This document shows positions 55,996 through 64,000 of a stretch of 64,000 nt of DNA, one piece after another. The notes beneath the pieces were generated by a model. That model did no database searches, had not been told where the DNA came from, and saw only the letters and a list, made by a program, of their open reading frames with translations. The stretch lies in the NCBI RefSeq assembly GCF_902498785.1, contig NZ_LR701493.1, positions 930,724 to 994,723 of the forward strand, written 5' to 3'. Positions within the stretch are counted from its first letter, which is position 1. Each line of letters starts with the position of its first letter. The position numbers and the translations under genes were made by a program. This DNA comes from Sphingomonas sp. EC-HK361. Its GTDB lineage: Bacteria; Pseudomonadota; Alphaproteobacteria; Sphingomonadales; Sphingomonadaceae.

Positions 55996-58758
55996 ATGGT
56001 TCGGGTGACGGCTTTGAACGCTAAGACTTACGGCACGCGCGCAGCGGCGGCGCTACTGGGCTGCACGATGCTGGCCGGGCTGCCGCTATCGGCCGCCGCG
56101 CAAACCGCTTCACCTGCCACACCCAACGCGCCGGCCGCGGCGCAGGTTCCGGCCGCTGCGGTGCCGACGCAGCGCGTGATCAAGACGCTGCGCGTCGAAG
56201 GCTCGCAGCGGATCGAGCCCGAGACGGTGCTGTCCTATACGAAGCTGCGTGTCGGGCAGGCCTATACCAACGAGACGCTCGACCAGGCGGTCAAGGATCT
56301 CTACGCGAGCGAGCTGTTCGCCGACGTCCAGATCGCTGGTGTCGAAAGCGGCGACATCGTCCTGCGGGTGCGCGAGAACCCGATCATCAACCGCGTGATC
56401 TTCGAGGGCAACAAGCGCCTGAAAGAAGACAAGATCACCAAGGAAATCAAGCTCAAGCCGCGCCAGATCTTCACCCGCACCGCGGTGCGCGAGGACGTCG
56501 CGCGGATCATCGAGCTGTATCGCCGTCAGGGCCGCTTCGCAGCCTCGGTCGATCCCAAGATGGTCGCGCTCGACCAGAACCGCGTCGATGTGGTGTTCGA
56601 GATCGCGGAAGGGCCGAAATCCAAGGTCCAGCAGATCAACATCATCGGCAACGAGGTGTTCTCCGACGACAAGCTGCGCGGGCAGATGGCGACGAAGCAG
56701 GCGCGCTTCTTCCGCCTGCTTTCATCGAACACGTCCTACGATCAGGACCGCCTGGCCTACGATCAGCAGAAGCTGCGGCAATTCTACCTGACCGAAGGCT
56801 ATGCCGATTTCCGCGTCACTTCAGCCGTCGCCGAGCTGACCCCGGACAAGAAGGACTTCATCATCACCTATGTGGTGGAAGAAGGCCCGCGCTACAAATT
56901 CGGCGACGTGACCGTGGACAGCGATATCCGCGATTTCGACAACAAGAAGCTCGCCGCCTCGCTCGGCATCAAGAAGGGCGACTGGTATAACGCAAAGCTC
57001 GTCGAGGACACCATCGACAGCCTGAGCCAGACCGCGGGCCTGTTCGGATACGCCTTCACCGAGGTGAACCCCGAATACCAGCGCGACCGCGAAACGCTGA
57101 CGATGGGGATCAACTTCCACATCGCGCAGGCGCAGCGCAGCTATATCGAGCGGATCGACGTCGCCGGTAATACCCAGACGCAGGACAAGGTGATCCGCCG
57201 CGAGATCCGTCTGGCGGAGGGTGATGCGTTCAACAGCTTCCAGGTGAAGCGCTCGCAGGACCGCATCAACAGCCTCGGCTATTTCCAGGACAAGTTCGAG
57301 ATCAAGCAGACGCCGGGTTCGTCGCCCGACCGCGTCATCCTTGATGCGACTGTCGAGGAAAAGCCGAGCGGCCAGCTTCAGCTTTCGGCCGGCTATTCGA
57401 GCCTCGAGCGGCTGATCCTGCAGGCGAGCATCACCCAGAGCAACTTCCGCGGCAAGGGCCAGGAAGCGCGCTTCTCGGTCAACTATTCCAGTTATTCGAA
57501 GTCGGTCGAACTCGGCTTTACGGAGCCGTATCTGTTCGATCGCAACGTCGCGGTCGGTGTCGATGTGTTCCGCCGCGACTACAACGCGTTCAACTATATC
57601 GGCAACGAACGCCAGACCAACTACAGCCAGGTTTCCACGGGCTTCCAGGTGCGTGCAGGCGTGCCGCTGACCGAATACTGGTCGCTGTCGGCGCGGTATG
57701 GCCTGTCCTATGACGAGGTCAGCCTTGCCGACTATCTGCTGACCAACGGCACGTGCGATCCCTTGAGCGTCGGGCGCTATCTCTGCGAGGCGCTGGGCAA
57801 CCGCCTGACGTCGTCGGTCGGCTATTCGCTGATCTACGACAGCCTCAATTCGCGCCTGCGCCCGACGGCGGGGCAGCGGCTGTCGTTCAGCCAGGACTTT
57901 GCCGGGCTGGGCGGCGATGTGCGCTACATCCGCACCCGCTTCGAAGGCGCAAAATATTGGGGCGTCGGCGGCGGCTTCGTCCTGTCGGCCAAGGGTGAAG
58001 GCGGTTACATCAAGTCGCTCGAGGGCAGCCGCGGCCCGGGCATCGACAAGGTCCGCATCACCGATCGCTTCTACCTGGGCGAGCCGCAATTCGCGGGCTT
58101 CGACATTCGCGGCGTCGGCCCGCGCGTGCAGCGCCTGTTCTACACGACGGACGCGAACGGCAGGCAGGTGCTGAACACCGACCGCGACCAGATCGTCGAC
58201 GATGCACTGGGCGGCAACGCCTATTATCTCGGCCGTCTGGAACTCGAAATCCCGCTCGGCTCCGGCGCGCGAGAGCTCGGTCTGCGGCCATCGGTCTACA
58301 TCCAGGCGGGCAGCCTGTTCAGCATCACGCGGCCGCTACCGACGGTCGAAACCTGCTCGGCGACGGTCACGACGCGCTGCTTCCCGACCTCGACCGATGC
58401 GAACGGCAATGTCACCGTGCTGCCGCTGTTCACGCCTACGGTCAACAGTGCGGGCCAGGCGCTCTATAGCTACGCGCTGGCGGACGGGACGATCAACACC
58501 ACGACCTGCGCGGCGGGTTTGCCGGACCCGAGCGGCGCGTGTAATGGCACGACCGCCAACACCGCGCTCGGCACCACGACGCAGCCGTTCCAGGAACGCT
58601 TCCTCGGCAACTCGGCGCGTCCGCGCCTGTCGATCGGCTTCGGCGTGAACTGGAACTCGCCGTTCGGGCCGCTGCGTATCGATATCGCCAAGGCGCTGCT
58701 CAGCCAGCCCGGAGATGACACCAAACTCGTGACTTTCAACGTAGGGACTCAATTCTGA
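55996..58758 (+). CDS. bamA: outer membrane protein assembly factor BamA
   Basis: 920 residues. Signal peptide ([20 protein letters not shown]), an Ala/Pro-rich linker, five POTRA domains (about 58-470; first one begins [20 protein letters not shown]) and a 16-strand barrel (about 475-920) ending in the outer-membrane signal [12 protein letters not shown] with terminal Phe. The L6 motif is seen as [10 protein letters not shown]. An insertion of about 85 residues (780-865), Thr-rich with four Cys, enlarges a late surface loop. Start uncertain: ATG 55996, GTG 56005 or TTG 56014. Confidence 0.95.
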   Translation: MVRVTALNAKTYGTRAAAALLGCTMLAGLPLSAAAQTASPATPNAPAAAQVPAAAVPTQRVIKTLRVEGSQRIEPETVLSYTKLRVGQAYTNETLDQAVKDLYASELFADVQIAGVESGDIVLRVRENPIINRVIFEGNKRLKEDKITKEIKLKPRQIFTRTAVREDVARIIELYRRQGRFAASVDPKMVALDQNRVDVVFEIAEGPKSKVQQINIIGNEVFSDDKLRGQMATKQARFFRLLSSNTSYDQDRLAYDQQKLRQFYLTEGYADFRVTSAVAELTPDKKDFIITYVVEEGPRYKFGDVTVDSDIRDFDNKKLAASLGIKKGDWYNAKLVEDTIDSLSQTAGLFGYAFTEVNPEYQRDRETLTMGINFHIAQAQRSYIERIDVAGNTQTQDKVIRREIRLAEGDAFNSFQVKRSQDRINSLGYFQDKFEIKQTPGSSPDRVILDATVEEKPSGQLQLSAGYSSLERLILQASITQSNFRGKGQEARFSVNYSSYSKSVELGFTEPYLFDRNVAVGVDVFRRDYNAFNYIGNERQTNYSQVSTGFQVRAGVPLTEYWSLSARYGLSYDEVSLADYLLTNGTCDPLSVGRYLCEALGNRLTSSVGYSLIYDSLNSRLRPTAGQRLSFSQDFAGLGGDVRYIRTRFEGAKYWGVGGGFVLSAKGEGGYIKSLEGSRGPGIDKVRITDRFYLGEPQFAGFDIRGVGPRVQRLFYTTDANGRQVLNTDRDQIVDDALGGNAYYLGRLELEIPLGSGARELGLRPSVYIQAGSLFSITRPLPTVETCSATVTTRCFPTSTDANGNVTVLPLFTPTVNSAGQALYSYALADGTINTTTCAAGLPDPSGACNGTTANTALGTTTQPFQERFLGNSARPRLSIGFGVNWNSPFGPLRIDIAKALLSQPGDDTKLVTFNVGTQF

Positions 58759-59411
58759 TGAAGAGCTTCAAGACCCTCGCGCTCGCCTTCGCGGTCGCGT
58801 CGCCCATCGCGCTTGTCGCCGGCACCGCCGTCGCGCAGGTTTCGGGTATCGCGATCGCCGATCCGGACGCCGCGATCGCCAACTCCAAGGCCTGGACCAC
58901 CGCCCGCGGCCAGATCCAGACGACCTACAAGACGCAGATCGATCAGGCGGAAGCCCGCCGCAACGCGATCGCGGCGGAGCTGAACCCGCTCGTTCAGGCG
59001 TATCAGACGGCGGCCAGCCAGCCGAACGCCAACCAGGCGACGCTGCGCACCCAGGCGCAGACGATCCAGACCAGGGAGCAGGCCGGGCAGGCCGAGCTGC
59101 AGCGTCTGACAGCGCCCGCGAGCCGTGCGCAGGCCTATGCGATCGAGCAGATCCGCGCGAAGCTTCCCGACGCGGTCAGCGCGGCGGTGCGGGCCAAGAA
59201 CGTCCAGCTGCTGCTGAGCCCGCAGGCCGCGCTCTTCGCCCAGCCAACGGCCGACATCACCGCGGCCGTCACGGCCGAGCTCGACCGCACGGTGCCGTCG
59301 GTCAGCACCGCGGTGCCCGCCAACTGGCAGCCCGGCCAGCAGGGCCAGGCGGCGGCCGCTCCGGCCGCGACCGCGCCGGCGACTCCGTCGAAGAAGCAGT
59401 CGGGCCGTTGA
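58758..59411 (+). CDS. OmpH/Skp-family periplasmic chaperone
   Basis: 217 residues. Signal peptide ([20 protein letters not shown], cleavage at AVA-Q), then a long helical, Gln/Ala-rich segment forming the Skp coiled-coil tentacles (about 60-150), ending with the strand-like [12 protein letters not shown]. The C-terminal Ala/Pro tail is low-complexity. It holds outer-membrane proteins before BamA insertion, matching its position: the start overlaps the bamA stop by one base (TGATG) and the stop overlaps the fabZ TTG. Confidence 0.92.
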   Translation: MKSFKTLALAFAVASPIALVAGTAVAQVSGIAIADPDAAIANSKAWTTARGQIQTTYKTQIDQAEARRNAIAAELNPLVQAYQTAASQPNANQATLRTQAQTIQTREQAGQAELQRLTAPASRAQAYAIEQIRAKLPDAVSAAVRAKNVQLLLSPQAALFAQPTADITAAVTAELDRTVPSVSTAVPANWQPGQQGQAAAAPAATAPATPSKKQSGR

Positions 59412-59887
59412 CCGAAGCGGCGGAGGGAAGGGGCGCGATCGGCCCGCTCGATATCGGGCGGGTGATGGCGGCGCTTCCCCACCGCTACCCGATGCTGCTG
59501 GTCGATCGTGTCGAGGAGTTGATCCCCGACACGTCGATCGCGGCGATCAAGGCGGTGACGATCAACGAAGGTTTCTTCCAGGGACATTTCCCCGGTCGTC
59601 CGATCATGCCGGGCGTGCTGATCGTCGAGGCGATGGCGCAGGCGGCAGGGATCCTTGCGGTCGAAAGCCTCGGCCTCGCCGGGTCCGGCAAGCTCGTCTA
59701 TTTCATGGCGATCGACGGGGCGAAGTTCCGCAAGCCGGTCGAGCCGGGTGTGCTGCTCCGGCTCGAGGTCGCATTCGTCCAGAAGCGGGCGAGCGTCTGC
59801 AAGTTTGCGGGCCGCGCGCTGATCGACGGGCAGCTGGCCGCAGAGGCGAACTTCACCGCGATGATCGCAGACCCGCCAACGGCGTGA
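59408..59887 (+). CDS. fabZ: 3-hydroxyacyl-ACP dehydratase FabZ
   Basis: Hot-dog fold dehydratase of fatty-acid elongation. 159 residues; catalytic H60 in [12 protein letters not shown] and E74 in [11 protein letters not shown], preceded by the typical [14 protein letters not shown]. The start is a TTG overlapping the ompH stop (TTGA); no ATG or GTG exists before the conserved N-terminal helix except a GTG at 59461 that would trim the protein. Last gene of the long rpsB-to-fabZ block. Confidence 0.95.
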   Translation: MTEAAEGRGAIGPLDIGRVMAALPHRYPMLLVDRVEELIPDTSIAAIKAVTINEGFFQGHFPGRPIMPGVLIVEAMAQAAGILAVESLGLAGSGKLVYFMAIDGAKFRKPVEPGVLLRLEVAFVQKRASVCKFAGRALIDGQLAAEANFTAMIADPPTA

Positions 59888-59981
59888 TCTAAGCCGAATA
59901 TTGCCAATCGGGACGCGTCCGTGTAGGGGCGCGCCTTCCTTTCAGGCTGGTCGGAACCAGCCACACCCAGGAGCAATTCCC

Positions 59982-60212
59982 GTGAAGACCGATATCCACC
60001 CCGACTATCACATGATCAAGGTGCAGATGACCGACGGCACCGTGTACGAAACCCGCTCCACCTGGGGCAAGGAAGGCGACACGATGACGCTCGAAATCGA
60101 CCCGCTGGCGCATCCGGCATGGACCGGCGGCCGCGGCACGATGCTCGACACCGGTGGTCAGGTCGCGCGCTTCAACAAGCGCTTCGGTGGCGGTCTCACG
60201 CTGCGCAAGTAA
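59982..60212 (+). CDS. rpmE: 50S ribosomal protein bL31 (zinc-free type)
   Basis: 76 residues beginning [19 protein letters not shown]. None of the four zinc cysteines of the C+ type is present, so this is the C- (zinc-independent) form. The start is the GTG at 59982, with AGGAG 9 bases upstream; the frame is open upstream without similarity. A weak promoter TTGCCA-N17-TAGGGG lies at 59901-59929. A strong terminator follows 28 bases after the stop. Confidence 0.95.
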   Translation: MKTDIHPDYHMIKVQMTDGTVYETRSTWGKEGDTMTLEIDPLAHPAWTGGRGTMLDTGGQVARFNKRFGGGLTLRK

Positions 60213-60240
60213 CGCGGGCGTCGGGGTTTCCCGATCGGAA

Positions 60241-60282
60241 CACAAATGGGCGTCGCACCGAACGGGTGCGGCGCCCTTTGTG
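60241..60282 (+). terminator. rho-independent terminator of rpmE
   Basis: Long hairpin: CACAAATGGGCGTCGCACC against GGTGCGGCGCCCTTTGTG, loop GAACG, with one bulge and one mismatch, followed by TTTGG. The stem also encodes T-runs on both sides, so it could work in both directions. Confidence 0.8.
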
Positions 60283-60345
60283 TTTGGGGCGCTACATCAT
60301 CGCCGTTAGGACCTCGGTTGCCGACAGAGGGAAAAGCTGTTCCTT

Positions 60346-60421
60346 CCGTTCGTGTCGAGCGAGGTAGAGACACCTGCCGCAGCGGCGGGCTGGTCCCTCG
60401 ACTTCGCTCGGGATGGAACGG
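60346..60421. repeat. dispersed-type inverted repeat downstream of rpmE
   Basis: CCGTTCGTGTCGAGCGAGG at the left and CCTCGACTTCGCTCGGGATG with GAACGG at the right form an imperfect inverted repeat around a GCCGCAGCGGC palindrome. It is similar in style to the element between rpsB and tsf, but not the same sequence. No open reading frame is credible here. Confidence 0.65.
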
Positions 60422-60452
60422 CTTGTCGTGAACGGGCTGAGCCTTGCAGCCT

Positions 60453-60600
60453 AAAAACACAAACGCCCGGGCCGTTTCCGACCCGGGCGCCTGCGTGACG
60501 ATCGCTCGTCAGCCCCCTTGATGTGCTTCCGCCCGCACGCTCTTTTCGAGCGGGGCTGGAAGCTCCCCGAACCACGGCCGTTGCCTGTGTCTCAGCAAAG
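60453..60600 (-). ncRNA. candidate structured small RNA with intrinsic terminator
   Basis: Read on the minus strand this spacer has four hairpins in order: GGGGAGCTTCCAGCCCC (60552-60568), CGCTCGAAAAGAGCG (60538-60552), TGACGA-GCGA-TCGTCA with a GNRA loop (60496-60511), and CGCCCGGG ... CCCGGGCG (60464-60489), the last followed by TTTGTGTTTTT, a good terminator. No minus-strand gene lies downstream, so it would be a free RNA of about 140 bases. A weak promoter, TCGACT-N17-TAGCAC, lies upstream of about 60600. It shows no 4.5S RNA or RNase P hallmark; a 6S-like RNA is possible but unproven. The rest of 60601-60735 shows nothing clear. Confidence 0.55.
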
Positions 60601-60735
60601 TCGTGCTAGGAAGTGTGACCCCAAAAGTCGATGGAAATGACGGCGGCGTCATGCGATTGCGGCAACCCTGTGGCGATTGCGCAACATGGGTGCGGCACGT
60701 TGCAAGCGGCGGCGGGCTTCCCTAGAGGCTGAGCC

Positions 60736-61986
60736 ATGATTCTGTCGCGCTATGAACGGATGATCGCGCGGCGCTATCTCCTGCCGGGCAAGGGTGAACG
60801 CTTCATCGTGCTGGTGGCCGGGTTCAGCCTGGGCGCGGTGATGCTGGGCGTCGCGGCGCTCGTCATTGTCATGAGCGTCATGAACGGCTTTCGCGCCGAG
60901 CTGTTCGACAAGATCGTCGGGCTGAACGGGCATGCCGTGGTGCAGGGCGTCGGCGGACAGATTCCGGATTGGCGCCGCGTGGTAGCACAGGCGAAGGCGA
61001 CGCCGGGGATCACGAGTGCGATCCCGCTCGTCGAGCAGCCGCTGATGTCGTCCTATAACGGCCGGGTCGAGGCGGTGATGGTGCGCGGCATGCGCGTGGA
61101 GGACATCCGTTCGAACAGCGCGATCAAGTCGAAGATTCTCGCCGGGTCGCTCGCCAGCCTGACCCCCGGCAGCAGCCGGATCGCGATCGGTGCGCGGCTG
61201 GCCGAGGCGCTGGGCGCAAGCGTCGGTTCCGAAATCTCGCTCATCAGCCCACAAGGGCAGACGACGCCCTTCGGCACCGTCCCGCGGATCGTGACCTATA
61301 CGGTCGGCGCGATCTTCGAGATTGGTGTCTACGATTATGACAAGGCGTTCGTCATCATGCCGATGCAGGATGCGCAGACGCTGATGCTGATGGGCGACAA
61401 TGTCGGGATGGTGGAGATCAACACGACCGATCCCGACCGTGTCGGCGAAATCCTGGCGCCGCTGGTGCGCGCGGTCGGGCCCGGCGCGATCCTGTCCGAC
61501 TGGCGCCAGCAGAACGCCCAGCTCTTCGAGGCGCTGGCGGTCGAGCGCGTCGCGATGTTCACCGTGCTGTGCATCATCATTCTCGTCGCGGCATTCAACA
61601 TCGCGTCGTCGCTCATCATGCTGGTGCGCGCCAAGACGCGCGACATCGCAATCCTTCGCACGATGGGTGCGACCCGCGGGGCGATGCTGCGTATCTTCAT
61701 GACGGTCGGCACGACGATCGGTGTGCTCGGGATCATTTCCGGGCTGATCCTCGGGTTCGTCTTCCTGTTTTTCCGTCAGGCCGTGGTGAATTTCGTCCAG
61801 TTCGTGACGGGGCAGAATCTGTGGGACCCCTCGATCCGTTACCTGACTGAACTGCCGTCGAAGGCGAACCCGGTAGAGATCATTGCGATCGTCCTTATAA
61901 CGCTGCTGATGACCTTCCTCGCGACGGTCTATCCGGCGTTCAAGGCGGCGAGCACCGATCCGGTTCAGGTGTTGCGCTATGAGTGA
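60736..61986 (+). CDS. lipoprotein-releasing ABC transporter permease (LolC/LolE family)
   Basis: 416 residues, inner membrane. Transmembrane helix near 24-50 ([20 protein letters not shown]), a large periplasmic domain (about 51-270), and three C-terminal helices ([60 protein letters not shown]), ending in the MacB/FtsX-like [13 protein letters not shown]. It extracts outer-membrane lipoproteins for LolA. Only one permease gene is present, implying a homodimer (LolF-like) as in many alphaproteobacteria. The lolD gene overlaps by 8 bases. Confidence 0.93.
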   Translation: MILSRYERMIARRYLLPGKGERFIVLVAGFSLGAVMLGVAALVIVMSVMNGFRAELFDKIVGLNGHAVVQGVGGQIPDWRRVVAQAKATPGITSAIPLVEQPLMSSYNGRVEAVMVRGMRVEDIRSNSAIKSKILAGSLASLTPGSSRIAIGARLAEALGASVGSEISLISPQGQTTPFGTVPRIVTYTVGAIFEIGVYDYDKAFVIMPMQDAQTLMLMGDNVGMVEINTTDPDRVGEILAPLVRAVGPGAILSDWRQQNAQLFEALAVERVAMFTVLCIIILVAAFNIASSLIMLVRAKTRDIAILRTMGATRGAMLRIFMTVGTTIGVLGIISGLILGFVFLFFRQAVVNFVQFVTGQNLWDPSIRYLTELPSKANPVEIIAIVLITLLMTFLATVYPAFKAASTDPVQVLRYE

Positions 61987-62704
61987 TGCTCGCGTGGTGA
62001 CGCATGGCCGTTCCGGCTTTGCCGAACCCACCGGCGCCGCAGTTCTGGAAACCCGCGGGCTGGCGCGCAGCTTCACCCAGGGTGGCGAGACGATCCACGT
62101 CCTGCGCGGGGTGGACCTATCGGTCGCGCCGGGCGAGATCGTCGCGCTGCTCGGGCCTTCGGGGTCGGGCAAATCGACGCTGTTGCAGGCGGTCGGGCTG
62201 CTCGAAGGCGGGTTCGAGGGATCGATCCGGATCGCGGGCGAGGAGGCGGCCCAGCTCGACGCGCACGGCCGCACTCGCGTGCGCCGCGATCAGCTCGGTT
62301 TCGTCTATCAGTTCCACCACCTGCTGCCCGATTTCAACGCGCTGGAGAATGTCGTGCTGCCCCAGCTCATCCGCGATGTGTCGCGCGAGGATTCGGAAGG
62401 ACGCGCGGCCGACCTGTTGCGCACGCTGGGGCTGGGCCACCGGCTCACCCACCGTCCCGCGCAGCTTTCGGGCGGCGAGCAGCAGCGTGTTGCCGTGGCG
62501 CGCGCGCTCGCCAACCGGCCCGCGCTCGTGCTGGCCGACGAACCGACGGGCAACCTTGATGAGGCGACCGCAGACGTCGTGCTGGCTGAGTTCCTGCGGC
62601 TCGTCCGCGAGCAGGGATCGGCGACGCTGATCGCCACGCACAACGAGCGGCTGGCGGCGAAGATGGACCGCGTGGTGCGGCTCCACGAGGGTCATCTGCA
62701 ATGA
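61979..62704 (+). CDS. lolD: lipoprotein-releasing ABC transporter ATPase LolD
   Basis: 241 residues. Walker [22 protein letters not shown]-loop [18 protein letters not shown] (the LLPxFxALENV signature is typical of LolD/MacB-type ATPases), ABC signature [15 protein letters not shown], Walker [13 protein letters not shown] and H-loop [10 protein letters not shown]. Energises the adjacent permease. It starts within the permease end and overlaps the GNAT start by 4 bases. Confidence 0.96.
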   Translation: MSDARVVTHGRSGFAEPTGAAVLETRGLARSFTQGGETIHVLRGVDLSVAPGEIVALLGPSGSGKSTLLQAVGLLEGGFEGSIRIAGEEAAQLDAHGRTRVRRDQLGFVYQFHHLLPDFNALENVVLPQLIRDVSREDSEGRAADLLRTLGLGHRLTHRPAQLSGGEQQRVAVARALANRPALVLADEPTGNLDEATADVVLAEFLRLVREQGSATLIATHNERLAAKMDRVVRLHEGHLQ

Positions 62705-63294
62705 GCCTGTGGGACGCGGCGCCGACGCTTGCCGGCCGTCACGTCACGCTGCGCCCGCTGGAACGATCGGACCGCACAGCCCTTCTGGCGGCGTTCGACG
62801 CGGGGCTGGACGATGTGTTCGCGACCTTCATCCCGCGCGAAGCCACGATCGACGGCTGGTATGACCGGCTCGATAGCGAGGCGGCGGCAGGACGGGTTCG
62901 CGCGTTCACCGTCCTCGATGCGGACGGCAATGTCGCGGGAACCACGCGCTTCCTGCGGATGAACGCAGCGCACCGGCGGGTCGAGATCGGCGGGACCGTC
63001 TATGACAGACGCGTCCAGCGAACGGGGCTGAACACCGAGGCGAAACGCCTGCTTCTCGCCTACGCGTTCGACATGCTTGGTGCGGTCTGTGTGCAACTGC
63101 GCACCGATTTCCTCAATCACCGCTCGCGCGCCGCGATCGAACGGCTCGGCGCACGGATGGACGGAATCCTGCGCGGGCATATGCTGATGGACGGACATCG
63201 GCGCGACACGGTCGTCTACAGTATCCTTGATACGGAATGGCCGGGGGTGCGTCGCAACCTGGATTCGATGCTGGCGAGAGGGGCGGAGCGATGA
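62701..63294 (+). CDS. GNAT-family N-acetyltransferase (RimJ/RimL-like)
   Basis: 197 residues. GNAT fold: [20 protein letters not shown] at the N-terminus, the strand/acceptor region [20 protein letters not shown] and C-terminal [20 protein letters not shown] with [11 protein letters not shown], typical of the RimJ/RimL-like branch that acetylates protein N-termini, amino acids or small molecules. The usual acetyl-CoA loop (Q/RxxGxG/A) is [13 protein letters not shown] here. Substrate unknown. Coupled to lolD and gpx by 4-base overlaps. Confidence 0.88.
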   Translation: MSLWDAAPTLAGRHVTLRPLERSDRTALLAAFDAGLDDVFATFIPREATIDGWYDRLDSEAAAGRVRAFTVLDADGNVAGTTRFLRMNAAHRRVEIGGTVYDRRVQRTGLNTEAKRLLLAYAFDMLGAVCVQLRTDFLNHRSRAAIERLGARMDGILRGHMLMDGHRRDTVVYSILDTEWPGVRRNLDSMLARGAER

Positions 63295-63770
63295 ACGCGA
63301 TCACCGATTTCGAAGTCAAGGCGGCGGACGGCGGGCCAGCCTCGCTCGATACCTGGCGCGGCAAGGTGCTGCTGATCGTCAACACTGCCTCCAAATGCGG
63401 CTTCACTCCGCAATATGAGGGGCTGGAAGACCTTCACCGGGACCTAGGCCCGCGCGGGTTCGAGGTGCTGGCCTTTCCCTGCAACCAGTTCGGCGGGCAG
63501 GAACCGGGCGACGCGGCGGAAATCGCGAACTTCTGTTCGCTGACCTATGACGTGACCTTTCCGGTCTTTGCGAAGATCGACGTCAACGGCCCCGCCGCCG
63601 ACCCGCTGTTCGAGCGGTTGAAGGCCGACGCGCCGGGGCTGCTCGGGTCGAAAGCGATCAAATGGAACTTCACCAAGTTCCTGATCGATCGCGAGGGGCA
63701 GGTGGTACGGCGCTACGCCCCGACGACGAAGCCCGAGGATATCGTCAAGGATATCGAGGCGTTGCTGTAG
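63291..63770 (+). CDS. glutathione peroxidase family protein
   Basis: 159 residues; Cys-type (non-seleno) peroxidase reducing hydroperoxides, likely with thioredoxin or glutathione. Catalytic tetrad visible: C36 (NTASKCGFTP), Q70 (FPCNQFGGQEPG), W125 and N126 (IKWNFTKFL). The second Cys in FPCNQFG (C64) is conserved in family members; a resolving Cys is probably C82 (ANFCSLTYDV). ATGA overlap with the GNAT gene. Ends 22 bases from convergent bacterioferritin. Confidence 0.95.
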   Translation: MNAITDFEVKAADGGPASLDTWRGKVLLIVNTASKCGFTPQYEGLEDLHRDLGPRGFEVLAFPCNQFGGQEPGDAAEIANFCSLTYDVTFPVFAKIDVNGPAADPLFERLKADAPGLLGSKAIKWNFTKFLIDREGQVVRRYAPTTKPEDIVKDIEALL

Positions 63771-63792
63771 ACGACCGAGCGGCCAAGCGCCG

Positions 63793-64000
63793 TCAGTCGC
63801 CCGCGTCCTTTTCCGAGGCAGAGTTGAGCTGGACGTAATTCTGGATGCCCATCCGGTCGATCATCTCGAACTGACGCTCCAGCGTATCGACATGCTCCTC
63901 CTCGCTGGCGAGGATCTTTGCGAACAGATCGCGGCTGACATAGTCGCGCACCGACTCGCAGTGGGCGACCGCGCCCTTTAGCTGCGCGACCGCCTCGACC
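63793..64000 (-). CDS. bfr: bacterioferritin, C-terminal part only
   Basis: 69 codons are visible before the right window edge; the N-terminal half lies outside. The translation includes VRDYVSRDLFAKILASEEEH followed by VDTLERQFEMIDRMGIQNYV, the fourth helix of bacterioferritin with ferroxidase-site Glu and His residues (SEEEHVD), and ends SASEKDAGD. It stores iron as ferric mineral; the haem-binding Met would be in the missing part. Convergent with the gpx-like gene. Confidence 0.92.
   Translation of the reverse strand, partial: VEAVAQLKGAVAHCESVRDYVSRDLFAKILASEEEHVDTLERQFEMIDRMGIQNYVQLNSASEKDAGD

Noticed and set aside
60453-60600. Assigning the RNA candidate as 4.5S, RNase P or 6S RNA
   Set aside because: No GGAAGGAAGCAGCC-type SRP loop and no RNase P core; a 6S assignment cannot be supported by eye, so it is left unnamed.

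Overview
This window is a stretch of bacterial chromosome with high G+C, almost no spacer DNA and many genes that overlap by 1-14 bases. Several features point to an alphaproteobacterium of the order Sphingomonadales, most likely Sphingomonas or a close relative. They are the fused ispDF gene, paired NtrBC and NtrYX systems, a COQ10-like gene next to lipA, GTTC-N7-GTTC LexA operators, and palindromic repeats of a type I associate with sphingomonads. The assignment is inferred from gene content and order; no marker search was possible. I saw no rRNA, tRNA, CRISPR array, phage or transposase.

Layout. 1-9.1 kb: purine genes purN and purM, then a divergent run of a degenerate HMA-like protein, the DnaA inactivator Hda, PPK1 and Ppx, met by an I78-type inhibitor and RNase D. 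9.2-16.4 kb: aspS, ppk2, a beta-carbonic anhydrase, lipA, a COQ10-like gene, and the ispDF-hypothetical-cinA operon. 16.4-23.6 kb: dusB-ntrB-ntrC-ntrY-ntrX. 23.7-28.2 kb: a minus-strand group with a radical SAM protein, MoaB, a lytic transglycosylase and a uracil-DNA-glycosylase-like protein. 28.3-33.5 kb: ETF-quinone oxidoreductase, a TPR protein, ispE and recA with a clear SOS box. 33.7-46.5 kb: a methyltransferase, a GST, a dicarboxylate/amino-acid symporter, a Tat-type M24 peptidase, alaS, small secreted proteins, a CPA2 antiporter, an FAD monooxygenase and icd. 46.6-63.8 kb: psd-pssA, then the translation and envelope block rpsB-tsf-pyrH-frr-uppS-cdsA-dxr-rseP-bamA-ompH-fabZ, rpmE, and the lolC/E-lolD-GNAT-gpx operon. 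The right edge cuts a bacterioferritin gene and the left edge cuts an MmcQ/YjbR gene.

How the parts fit. The 46-63 kb part is an envelope-building block: phospholipid head groups (cdsA, pssA, psd), isoprenoid carrier lipid (dxr, ispDF, ispE, uppS), outer-membrane protein assembly (bamA, ompH, rseP), fatty acids (fabZ) and lipoprotein export (lol). Polyphosphate is made and degraded by PPK1, PPK2 and Ppx within about 8 kb, with ppk1 starting one base after the replication-control gene hda.

Most interesting find. Between pssA and rpsB lie two tandem GTTC-N7-GTTC LexA operators. On the minus strand they sit on a promoter with a perfect TTGACA -35, and this promoter faces a 75-residue single-span membrane protein that has a strong Shine-Dalgarno. 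This looks like an undescribed SOS-induced small membrane protein, possibly a division-checkpoint factor analogous to Caulobacter SidA. Also notable are a structured RNA candidate with its own terminator between rpmE and lolC/E, a pair of divergent genes whose start codons overlap, and three 13-base tandem repeats in a transporter leader.
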